DNA from: a bacterium
GTDB taxonomy: Bacteria > Acidobacteriota > Thermoanaerobaculia > Multivoradales > J023
Direction of reading: 5' to 3'
Assembly (NCBI GenBank): GCA_024226315.1
Contig: JAAELT010000481.1
Location: 1-51,709, forward strand
DNA: 51,709 nucleotides
The notes beneath the pieces are model-generated. The model was not told the origin of the DNA. It saw only the letters and a program-made list of their open reading frames with translations, and searched no databases. Every line of letters starts with the position of its first letter. Within the stretch, counting starts at the first letter, position 1. Positions 1-6,509 of the stretch are shown piece by piece. Both the position numbers and the translations under genes were made by a program.

Positions 1-122
1 AGGAACCAGAGCCGGCGTTCGAGCTCCTCTTCGAGATCGAGCACGGCATCGGCCGCTCCTGTGGCGTAGCCCTCGTCGATGCGCTGCATCAGAGCCAGGA
101 CCTGTCGTGCGTTGTCGTCCAT
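1..122 (-). CDS. Partial small protein, 3' end cut by window edge
   Basis: An open frame starts at an ATG at 122 and runs off the left edge after 40 codons. A good Shine-Dalgarno (AGGGAG) lies a few bases upstream, which supports the start. The visible part begins MDDNARQVLALMQR and contains an acidic stretch LDLEEELERR, so it is probably helical and cytoplasmic. It points the same way as the primase set to its right but is separated from it by about 370 bp. I do not recognise the family. Confidence 0.5.
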   Translation of the reverse strand, partial: MDDNARQVLALMQRIDEGYATGAADAVLDLEEELERRLWF

Positions 123-493
123 GAGGGGCTCCCTTCTCGCGGGAGATCCAGAATGGATCTCCTCACAAGGTGGCCTTTCCCCTCCTCCGAGGATGGAAAC
201 GCCAGCTTGCCGGCCAGGCTCCAAACGCGAGGGAATCCGGTGGAATCGAGCCGCTGGCGGCGAGTCCTCTGCGGCTCGGGCCGAAGGCCTCTGCTCTTCT
301 CTCTGAGCGCGCGCGACGACATGGGCTTAGGGCGTGGCAAGGGCGCGATAGCGACCGAGGGCCTGTCGTCGCGCGCGCTTCTGGTGTCTTTTTCGCGCAG
401 CTCCGGAATCTGGAGGGCAACCGTTCAAGGTGCGGGCCGTGGCCGTGATCGGGCGGGCAGCTCGACTCAGCCGGTGACCCCGATCGCCAGCGA
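123..493. other. Gene-free stretch
   Basis: No frame here on either strand combines a start, a ribosome binding site and protein-like composition. It should hold the promoter of the small gene to its left and the 3' untranslated end of the primase gene. I see no clear terminator hairpin. Confidence 0.5.
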
Positions 494-1261
494 TCACCCT
501 GTGCCGGCGACGACTTGATGGGCCGCGCGGTCAACCGTACGCCGCGCATAGCGTTCGGCATCTCGTCCTCGGCGCTTGCGAGCGCGAGCGACCAGACGCT
601 GGTAGACCTCCTCTGAGTCGCAGCCGAGCTCGAGCAGTCCGCAGACCCAGCCCCACTCGAGGCCCGATGGGCTCCTGTCGGGTCCGGCACCTGGCCGCGA
701 CAGCAACGGACGACGCTTGAGCACCGGCGGGCTCGCCTCTACGAGGGCGGGCGTCGGATCCCAGGACTCAAGCCACGACGCCGCGACCAGGTTGACCCAG
801 ACGCCCGAGCGTTTCCAGTTCCTGAAACCCGCCAGGCGGCCGAGGTGCTCGCCCGAGGTCGAGGCCGGATCGGCGCCGGTTCGCTGCGCCAGCCAGCGCT
901 GCGCGAACGCCCGCTCGGACTCCTCGAGCGGCCGCTGGCATGCGAGCCAGAGGTGGCAGCCGCCGACCGGCGAGGTCTCGACCGCGAGGGCGGAGTACTC
1001 CCGGGCGATGCGAAGGGCGAGCTGGGTCGCGACGTCATCGAGGAAGGCCAGGGGCCACGCCTCGCCGCGAGCGGCCCGCACGTAGATCTCCGCCGAGCGG
1101 ATGTTCTCAGCGCGAGCCCATCCGAGCGGCAGTCGCTCGAGCGCGCGCGAACGATGCCAGATCATCACCCCGTCGGCTCGGTGGACGGCCAGGTCAGCCC
1201 GCTCGACGCCGGCCCGCCGCCACCACTCGAGCATCGCGTGCGTTTGCTCCTTGGCGTTCAT
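494..1261 (-). CDS. RepB-like (archaeo-eukaryotic) DNA primase domain protein
   Basis: This 255-residue protein resembles the RepB-type primase domain of plasmid and phage replication proteins. Visible signs are the acidic pair in FLDDV (about 73-77), a glycine-histidine segment GCHLWL (about 101-106), and GRLAGFRNWK (141-150), which matches the conserved 'G-R-x-x-G-F-x-N-x-K' signature of this family. Such primases lay down primers for mobile replicons. There is no helicase domain, so it would be a stand-alone primase. The ATG at 1261 overlaps the stop of the upstream gene (ATGA), giving translational coupling in a three-gene set. An in-frame upstream extension to 1483 is rejected because it would overlap the neighbouring gene with low-complexity arginine-rich sequence. 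The family assignment is from memory of motifs. Confidence 0.7.
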   Translation of the reverse strand: MNAKEQTHAMLEWWRRAGVERADLAVHRADGVMIWHRSRALERLPLGWARAENIRSAEIYVRAARGEAWPLAFLDDVATQLALRIAREYSALAVETSPVGGCHLWLACQRPLEESERAFAQRWLAQRTGADPASTSGEHLGRLAGFRNWKRSGVWVNLVAASWLESWDPTPALVEASPPVLKRRPLLSRPGAGPDRSPSGLEWGWVCGLLELGCDSEEVYQRLVARARKRRGRDAERYARRTVDRAAHQVVAGTG

Positions 1262-1608
1262 GACGGTGTTCCTCTTCCCACCTTCACGCCGGCGAGCAAG
1301 TCCACGACGTGATCGACGCAGAATCGTGGCGGGGGGTGGGCTGATCGGTGAAACTCCCTGACGGCGGCGACGCCGGCCTCGGTCCAATGCTGCGTCGTCG
1401 AGAGCCGATAGAGCCATCCGAGGCGCTCGCCGATTCTGAGCGGCGTCTCGACAGCGGGAATCTCCCACCAGACTTCCCGCCACCGTTCAGTTCTTCGCAT
1501 GGCAGCCGCGACCTCTCGCAGGGTCTCGAGCTTGGCGATGGCGATTATGGTGGCACCTCGCTTCACAGAGTCGTCTTCCGATCGTCGGGATCCGCAGGAT
1601 CCCATCAC
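1258..1608 (-). CDS. Small hypothetical protein coupled to primase
   Basis: This 116-residue frame uses GTG at 1608, with an ATG as the second codon. Its stop overlaps the primase start (ATGA) and its own start overlaps the stop of the upstream gene (GTGA). Such tight packing is typical of phage or plasmid operons and is the main evidence that it is real. The sequence has a tryptophan-rich centre (RWREVWWEIPAVE) and a C-terminal half ending DLLAGVKVGRGTPS, with no recognisable motif. It may be an accessory or DNA-binding partner of the primase, but that is only inference from position. Confidence 0.6.
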   Translation of the reverse strand: MMGSCGSRRSEDDSVKRGATIIAIAKLETLREVAAAMRRTERWREVWWEIPAVETPLRIGERLGWLYRLSTTQHWTEAGVAAVREFHRSAHPPPRFCVDHVVDLLAGVKVGRGTPS

Positions 1609-1865
1609 ACCGACGCCTCTCTTCGCCTCAGCCGAGGCATCGCGCGGCGCGCTCCCAGGTCGACCCGGGTGGCGTGCTCAGCAGCCTCCCGCAGGAGGCG
1701 CGCCGCGGCGCCGTCGCGGGCCGCGACGCGGAAGACGTTGGCGCCCTCCGGGTCGCGCAAGTTCATACGCGTGCAGATCTCCGCGGCATGGCGGGCATGG
1801 TCCTCGATGGAGGCGCCAGCCTCCAGCTCGACATCGATCGACCAGAAGACGTTGTAGGTGCTCAT
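1605..1865 (-). CDS. Small hypothetical protein, first gene of primase operon
   Basis: This 86-residue protein starts at ATG 1865, with AAGGAG about nine bases upstream. It begins MSTYNVFWSIDVELEAG and is followed by an acidic/histidine helix and an arginine-rich tail. The N-terminal pattern looks like a small alpha/beta domain, but I do not recognise it. The gene opens a three-gene operon in which every junction overlaps by four bases, so the products are probably made in fixed ratio. The promoter must lie in the 1866-2130 stretch, next to the structured DNA at 2130-2226. Confidence 0.6.
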   Translation of the reverse strand: MSTYNVFWSIDVELEAGASIEDHARHAAEICTRMNLRDPEGANVFRVAARDGAAARLLREAAEHATRVDLGARRAMPRLRRREASV

Positions 1866-2129
1866 GAGTCTCTGCTCCTTGAAGTGAGAGGTCGCGCCTG
1901 CAGCCCGGCGAGTTTCGGGGGCAACCGGAGAGAACCTGCGGCTCCTCCGCCGGCCCGAGGGATCCCCGGGATCCCTTCACCCAGATCCCTTTCGACTCCT
2001 CTGGCGCCTGCGCCGGAGCCGTCGGAACGACCGCGGGCGTTCCGACGCCAAGACGTTGCGGCAAGAGGGCGACCGGCTGGTGCCGTAGTCCGGCTCCGCC
2101 TCCGGGTCCGCTCCGGGGGGGTGGGGGGT

Positions 2130-2226
2130 CAGAGGCGCGCGGGAAGGCGTAGGGCTAGGCGAGCGAAGCGGGGGCCTTCCCACCCGCAGCGGCGCTTGCG
2201 CCGCTGTGGGTGTCCGCGCGCCTCTG
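2130..2226. other. Three-way-junction secondary structure (candidate origin or structured RNA)
   Basis: Three perfectly nested stems abut one another. The outer stem pairs 2130-2140 (CAGAGGCGCGC) with 2216-2226. The second pairs 2141-2148 (GGGAAGGC) with 2174-2181. The third is a 14-bp hairpin, 2182-2195 with 2198-2211, having one G-T wobble and a two-base loop. The whole lies in the 1866-2510 stretch, which otherwise holds no convincing gene. It sits just upstream of the primase operon. RepB-type primases of mobile plasmids act at hairpin-forming single-strand initiation sites, so an origin role is plausible. A structured transcript is the alternative. The stems are directly visible; the role is inference. 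Confidence 0.6.
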
Positions 2227-2510
2227 GATCTGCTCCGGATTCGCTTCCGATCTGCTCAGGGAGGACAAGAACAGCCGTTCGCGGTCATCGGCACCAGGTC
2301 CCTCGGCCGTTGCCGAACTCGTGGGCAGTCAACCGGTTGGCTGGTCGTGCTCGGCGATTCCGTGCTGTAGCAGCGTGGGCGAAAGCCGCCTGCAGGCGAC
2401 GAACTCGCCGGCGGCCGGATCCGCGGACCCGAAAGGGCGGAGGGCCGAAAGTGGTTCTGAATGCTGAGCTTGGCGGAAATCGGCCGAAATCGCCGATTTC
2501 GGGGGCCATG

Positions 2511-3590
2511 CTACGCTGCAATAGTCGGGATGGGCTGCGCCTGGGCGAAGAACATCTCTCGAACCTCGAGCAGTAGCTCTTCGTCGAGGCGTTCGGCCTG
2601 GCGCCAGATGTCGAGGGCCTCGTTAGCTGCTGCGTTGGCGCCGATGCTGCGGAAAGTGGCGGCGGTTGCCTTCACTAGGGGCGCTATCTTCTGGTGCTGG
2701 CGCGTCTTGAGGTAGAGCAAGGCAAGATCGATCGAGATCATGCCGACTTCGTAGAGGAGCTTGAGCTTGACGAGTCCTTTGCGTACGTCGATCAAGACGA
2801 ACTCGGCGCGGCCGGAGACGCCGCGGCGGCCGTCGACAATACCCATGAGCCAGCGGAGCTTGAGCTTGGGGTAGGGGCTTCCCCACCAATTGCCGAGCAA
2901 GCCGAGCGCGGCCTTGAGATTCTCGTAAGCCTGGTCGAGCTGTTTATCCGTTCCGTACTTGACGGCCCAGACCGTCAGGTTGTGCAGGACGCAGTAATGG
3001 GGCTTCGGATCGATCTTGAGCGAGACGTGATTGAGTGCCGCGGTGTAGTCGGCGAAGGCGTCGCCCTGTTTGCCGAAGACGAAATACGCTCGCCCTCGAC
3101 AGATGAGGCACTCCCCGAGGGCATGGCGGGTTACAAGATTCCCTCTCATGCGGTTGATGGTTATGGCTTCGCCGATGATGGCGAAGCAAGCGGGGTCTTG
3201 CTGGAAGATGCGGAGATAGGCGTATCTGCGCAGGTGCTCGGCGAGGGCCTTTTGCGAGGCGCCGTCGGTGTGATTTCGGGCAAGGCGGAATGCTTCTTCG
3301 GCGCGGCCGAGATCATCGTTTCGTCTGTAGCCGCTTGCCTGGTAGGAGTAGCCGAGTAGAAACAGGTCGGCGCCGTTGGCGCTCGGGTGGCGCTCCGCGA
3401 TCTTGGCGGCGAGTTGGGGCGCGGGCTTGCAGAAGTTCAGGCCGGCGCGGGGATCGTTGAAGAGGATGTCATCGCAACGCCGTAAATAGTGGGGCCAGAG
3501 TTCGAGCTTCCAGAACTTCTCGCGGGTGAGAAGCAGGCCGGGATTCTCGGCGGCTTCTCGTAGTAGGCGGTTCTTGGTGCTTCGGTCCAT
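2511..3590 (-). CDS. TPR-like helical repeat protein
   Basis: This 359-residue protein consists of helix pairs typical of tetratricopeptide repeats, for example GRAEEAFRLARNHTD, GDAFADYTAALNHV and the C-terminal EALDIWRQAERLDEEL. No catalytic or DNA-binding domain and no signal peptide are seen, so it is probably a cytoplasmic protein- or peptide-binding scaffold. I start it at ATG 3590 because GGAGGG and GAGAGGGA lie just upstream; the in-frame extension to 3695 runs through the inverted repeat region. It lies downstream of the small secreted peptide gene on the same strand and is divergent from the XRE operon. This is the gene set found in peptide-sensing RRNPP systems, though an HTH is absent from this protein. 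Confidence 0.75.
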   Translation of the reverse strand: MDRSTKNRLLREAAENPGLLLTREKFWKLELWPHYLRRCDDILFNDPRAGLNFCKPAPQLAAKIAERHPSANGADLFLLGYSYQASGYRRNDDLGRAEEAFRLARNHTDGASQKALAEHLRRYAYLRIFQQDPACFAIIGEAITINRMRGNLVTRHALGECLICRGRAYFVFGKQGDAFADYTAALNHVSLKIDPKPHYCVLHNLTVWAVKYGTDKQLDQAYENLKAALGLLGNWWGSPYPKLKLRWLMGIVDGRRGVSGRAEFVLIDVRKGLVKLKLLYEVGMISIDLALLYLKTRQHQKIAPLVKATAATFRSIGANAAANEALDIWRQAERLDEELLLEVREMFFAQAQPIPTIAA

Positions 3591-3642
3591 TCCCTCTCGA
3601 CCCTCCGGGGACGATTGTAGGCGATTTCTCCCCGAAAATAGG

Positions 3643-3672
3643 GCCGGCGGGCGGATATTTTCGCCCGCCGGC
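3643..3672. promoter_or_regulatory. Perfect 11-bp inverted repeat between secreted peptide and TPR genes
   Basis: GCCGGCGGGCG at 3643-3653 is repeated exactly in inverted form at 3662-3672 with an eight-base AT spacer. Read on the minus strand it lies between the end of the secreted-peptide gene and the start of the TPR gene, and it is followed by TATTTTCGGGGAGAAA rather than a clean U-run. It could be an attenuating terminator that lowers TPR expression relative to the peptide, or a dimeric repressor site. Confidence 0.55.
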
Positions 3673-3729
3673 GCAAAGAAACTGAGATTACGCAATCAGC
3701 CAACAGGTTGGCTGATTGACCCCTCCGGA

Positions 3730-4119
3730 TTACCGGATCGCGTGGTGCGGCATAGACCGCCCCGGACTCCCCGAGGGATCGGGGCGGGCGGTCAGGCCGC
3801 TCGGCTCGATGCAGGCCCCGTGTCTGCGAGGCGCGGATCGCATCGTAGCGCCGCCGGCCGGGGGGCCGGTTATCCCGCTGGGCTCGATGCACGCCCCATG
3901 GTTGGCGGTGGTCGACTGTACCCCGCTGAGCTCGATGTACGCCCCCGTCTCGTCGGGCGCCGGCCGGGTAGGAATCCAGCCGAAAAGCCAATCGATCACC
4001 TTGTGGAAGGCGTCGAACCAGCCGGCGAAGGGTGTTCCCCCTCGGTCTGTCGTCTGGGCACCGGTTGCCGGCGCCAGAGCCAGGGTCAGAAGGAGAACGA
4101 CTACAACGAATCGGGCCAT
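3730..4119 (-). CDS. Small secreted protein with three GxxIE(P/L)SG repeats
   Basis: This 129-residue product has a textbook Sec signal peptide (about 1-21: MARF, a Val/Leu core, then ATGA before Q22). ATG 4119 is preceded by a perfect AAAGGAGG. The mature part starts with an aromatic amphipathic segment (about 28-46, GWFDAFHKVIDWLFGWIP). It then carries three copies of a short motif: GAYIELSG, HGACIEPSG and HGACIEPSG. The last two share cysteines and are flanked by proline- and arginine-rich linkers. The tail is proline/serine-rich with no anchor. It could be a multi-copy peptide precursor (pheromone or bacteriocin-like) or a small envelope protein. It precedes the TPR gene on the same strand. 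I do not know a named family. Confidence 0.75.
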   Translation of the reverse strand: MARFVVVVLLLTLALAPATGAQTTDRGGTPFAGWFDAFHKVIDWLFGWIPTRPAPDETGAYIELSGVQSTTANHGACIEPSGITGPPAGGATMRSAPRRHGACIEPSGLTARPDPSGSPGRSMPHHAIR

Positions 4120-4729
4120 GATGGCCTCCTTTCGGGTGGGCTGCGCGGCCAGCGGTATTGCTGGCGCGGGCGCTACTCCGTCAGGTCATTCTGCCTTGGC
4201 TGAGCCGGACCCCGAGGGGTTCGGGGTTTCGGTAGGTGGTGCTCTACAGTTTCCTTACCCCTTGCTGAGAGAGGTTTACGCCGTTGGACTGTTTCAAGAA
4301 CTCGAGCGGGCGCCGTGGCCGGTGCCGATGGCCCGGCACCTGCTGGGCGGTGAGGGACTGGCGCAAGTACGGGTCGTCGCGACCGGATGCATCTGGAGCT
4401 GAGCCGGTTCCGCGCGCGGCGGGATCGGACGAGAGGTCGAGACGGTTGAAGCCGAGATCCGCGAGCTTCGGATGGCTGAGCAGGCCCCGGAAGCGTGGCC
4501 GAGAGACCGGCTGAAACCTCGGCGTTAGCCGGTATTCGTCAGGCTCGATGTCCCAACCCGTGGGAGACGTTGGAGTTGGCGCGACAAGGAATAACGATTC
4601 ATGCCCCTGTCTTGCCCATATCCAGCCGACCGGTCGGCGAAAGGCCCGCTTCCCTTCATCGCAACGGCGGGGCGCCATTTTCCCCGGTTGGTGGTCGGGA
4701 GGGACATTTTTTCACCGGGAGAAACCACC
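4120..4729. other. Divergent intergenic region
   Basis: About 600 bp separate the secreted-peptide gene (minus) from the XRE operon (plus), so both promoters must lie here. A 144-codon minus frame (4244-4678) fills part of it but has no ribosome binding site and unremarkable composition, so I do not call it. The 40 bases before the XRE start (TTTTTTCACCGGGAGAAA) resemble the 50 bases before the TPR start (TATTTTCGGGGAGAAA), which may mark a shared control element. Confidence 0.4.
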
Positions 4730-5146
4730 ATGCGAAACATCGAGCGCGATCTTGAGCGCATCTTGACCCGTCTGCGGAATCTGATCCGTGAACGGGGCTT
4801 CACGCAGATGGAAGTTCAGGAAACGCTTGGCTGGGGGCGTAGCTACATCAGCCAGCTCTTGACCAAACAGAAGTCAGTGCGCTTTGAGCAGGTGCTGATG
4901 ATTCTGAACGTGGTCAATGCAGATCCGGCCGAGTTCTTCGGCGAGATCTACCAGCTTGGCGAAAGGCCCGCGGCCGTTCTCGACTTTCCCCGCCGCGGTG
5001 ACCGCGAGGTCGACGACGTCGGCGCGGAGCTGCGCCGTCTGGGGCGACTGTACGAGGGCCTCGTGGCCGTGTTGAAGCAGAAGAAGCTCATCAGCGCTTC
5101 GGATCTCGCCGAGGCGATCAAGAAGTCCCGCGCGTTGGCGTTATGA
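4730..5146 (+). CDS. XRE-family helix-turn-helix regulator
   Basis: This 138-residue protein has an N-terminal Cro/CI-type HTH at about 13-72: GFTQMEVQETLGWGRSYISQ is the positioning and recognition-helix part. After it comes a helical C-terminal half ending in LAEAIKKSRALAL, probably for dimerisation. ATG 4730 is chosen because GGGAGA lies upstream and the HTH begins at once; the longer in-frame start at 4601 adds non-homologous sequence. Its stop overlaps the next gene (ATGA). Being divergent from the secreted peptide and TPR genes and first in its own operon, it probably represses or activates the shared intergenic promoters. Confidence 0.8.
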   Translation: MRNIERDLERILTRLRNLIRERGFTQMEVQETLGWGRSYISQLLTKQKSVRFEQVLMILNVVNADPAEFFGEIYQLGERPAAVLDFPRRGDREVDDVGAELRRLGRLYEGLVAVLKQKKLISASDLAEAIKKSRALAL

Positions 5147-5268
5147 GGCAGCGGACAGACAGACATCGCGAGACGGCGGCGATCGATCTTGTCAACGAGC
5201 TGTGGGCGCGCCGGGCGCGGGTGCCCTGGCCGGCGGTGGTCAAGACGTTCACGACGCCTCCGAGCTGA
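5143..5268 (+). CDS. 41-residue small protein in XRE operon
   Basis: The start ATG overlaps the XRE stop (ATGA), and the stop at 5266-5268 lies two bases before the next ATG. The product is basic and helical (MRQRTDRHRETAAIDLVNEL..., ending KTFTTPPS). Its length and packing fit a small regulatory or DNA-binding peptide. No family is recognised. The evidence is the operon packing only. Confidence 0.45.
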   Translation: MRQRTDRHRETAAIDLVNELWARRARVPWPAVVKTFTTPPS

Positions 5269-5270
5269 CG

Positions 5271-5702
5271 ATGAGCCTACGATCGCCAGTTGGGGAGGCT
5301 GCGGCCGAAGCGCTCGGGAGGGTCCGGCCGGATCTGCTGGCGGTCGTTCCTCGCGAGATGAGCAAGCGGCAGAAGCAAGCGCTGGCGGTCTGGGAGCGTC
5401 CCGGCGATTCCCAGACTCCGGCGGCCGTCGCGGCGGAGCTGGGGGTCGGCGTGAGTGGGGCTCGCCAGCTGTTGCACCTGGCCGGCGCGATCCGGACACG
5501 GCCCGGGCACTCGAGGCGCTGTGCTGTGGTGCGGCTCAAGGCTGGCCTGTCGGCTGAGGCGGTTCAGAAGGAACTCGGTCTCAACCACGTTAGCCTTGAG
5601 TTCGCAATTAATGACTATGCGTATGAGCTGCTGGTGAACCAGGGTGGGGATCTCCCAAGCAGTCAACGGATTGGCTACGCGAGCTCGAGGCGGCGCCGGT
5701 GA
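5271..5702 (+). CDS. HTH protein resembling sigma-70 region 4
   Basis: This 143-residue protein starts at ATG 5271, two bases after the previous stop. Residues about 34-75 (QKQALAVWERPGDSQTPAAV then AAELGVGVSGARQLLHLAGAI) look like the Sigma70_r4/LuxR type of HTH. A second HTH-like stretch follows at about 90-120 (AGLSAEAVQKELGLNHVSLE). There is no region 2, so it is not a complete sigma factor. It may be a phage-type transcription activator or a transposon-encoded DNA-binding protein. It lies within a chain of overlapping genes, and its stop overlaps the next GTG. Confidence 0.6.
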   Translation: MSLRSPVGEAAAEALGRVRPDLLAVVPREMSKRQKQALAVWERPGDSQTPAAVAAELGVGVSGARQLLHLAGAIRTRPGHSRRCAVVRLKAGLSAEAVQKELGLNHVSLEFAINDYAYELLVNQGGDLPSSQRIGYASSRRRR

Positions 5703-5908
5703 ACGCCTGTGAGGATGTTCGGCCGGTGGAGACCTGTGTGGGGCTGGTTAGTGAGCACCTGGCGGCGGGCTGCGAGACGTGCGCCGATGCGGTGCTCGAC
5801 CTTGAGGCGAGCTGGAAAAAGTTCAGGCGGCGGCTCGGTTACGGCGATCTCGACCAAATTGACGCGACGAAGAGGGCGGCGCCGGCGCCTAACGGCGGAG
5901 ACCAATGA
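5699..5908 (+). CDS. Small cysteine-containing protein
   Basis: This 69-residue product starts at GTG 5699, which overlaps the upstream stop, and ends overlapping the next ATG (ATGA). It contains four cysteines in MNACEDVRPVETC and GCETCADAV, the last forming a CxxC pair. The spacing resembles an anti-sigma zinc-binding motif, with His in SEHLAAGCETC (H-x-x-x-x-C-x-x-C). If so, it could oppose the sigma-like HTH protein encoded just before it. This is an inference from the motif and position. Confidence 0.55.
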   Translation: MNACEDVRPVETCVGLVSEHLAAGCETCADAVLDLEASWKKFRRRLGYGDLDQIDATKRAAPAPNGGDQ

Positions 5909-6093
5909 GGCCGACTTGTAGCGAGTGCGAGTCAGGGATCGAAACGAGCTTTGTTTGGACGCTCGATTACGAGCCGGTCTGTGGCGGCTGCATGCGCCAG
6001 GCTACGCCGCCACGATTACGGTGGATGGTCTCATTGGTCGAAAGACTCGTGGAGCCGGTCTACCGCGCCCGCGAAGAGGCCCGGCGCAACTGA
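5905..6093 (+). CDS. Small zinc-ribbon protein
   Basis: This 62-residue product has two CxxC knuckles, CSEC (5-8) and CGGC (26-29), separated by 17 residues. That is the pattern of a treble-clef or zinc ribbon. A basic/hydrophobic helix (RWMVSLVERLVEPVYRAREE) closes the protein. It is the last gene of the overlapping operon that starts at 4730. Such mini-zinc-ribbons occur in phage and plasmid operons; the function is unknown. Confidence 0.6.
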   Translation: MRPTCSECESGIETSFVWTLDYEPVCGGCMRQATPPRLRWMVSLVERLVEPVYRAREEARRN

Positions 6094-6509
6094 TCGGCGC
6101 CCGGGCGACTCGCTGCCTAATCGAGAGCTACGAGGACGTAGCAGGCGATATGAGGTCGACGGCGAGCTGCTGACGACCCGTATCCGCGGGATTCGCCCGG
6201 TCACGCCTGGAAGGTCCAGGTCATCGCTTGGCGTTGCGCAGAATTCACCGCTAAGTGAATACGGTCATGAAGACTCGATGCTCTTCCCGACGGCACAGAG
6301 GTCGGCTATACCTGCTCCGAATGGTACGCACTTTCTAGGGAGGGCGTACTATTCTGACGTAGGTGAGAAGGGGGGCCGTCTCATGCGCTCGAGAACAGGG
6401 TAGAGCGAGGGCCACCGCCGCGCGCCACGAACTCGACGCGTAGCAAAATCCGGGGGAACTTCCAAGGCCGTGCGTCGCCGAATTAGCGAAATGAGACCAG
6501 GCGATTGAA
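6094..6509. other. Gene-free stretch between zinc-ribbon operon and Rhs gene
   Basis: No intact gene is visible. A short protein-like remnant (LDALPDGTEVGYTCSEWYAL, around 6275-6335, plus strand) is closed by stops on both sides. Nothing here looks like an immunity gene for the Rhs C-terminus, which would be expected on the minus strand just downstream of 6510. Confidence 0.45.

Noticed and set aside
2694..3359. A 221-codon plus-strand frame opposite the TPR gene
   Set aside because: It is antisense to a well-supported gene with a ribosome binding site and TPR-like helices; its own start has no such support.
4244..4678. A 144-codon minus-strand frame upstream of the secreted peptide gene
   Set aside because: No ribosome binding site and no recognisable domain, and it fills the region where both divergent promoters must lie.
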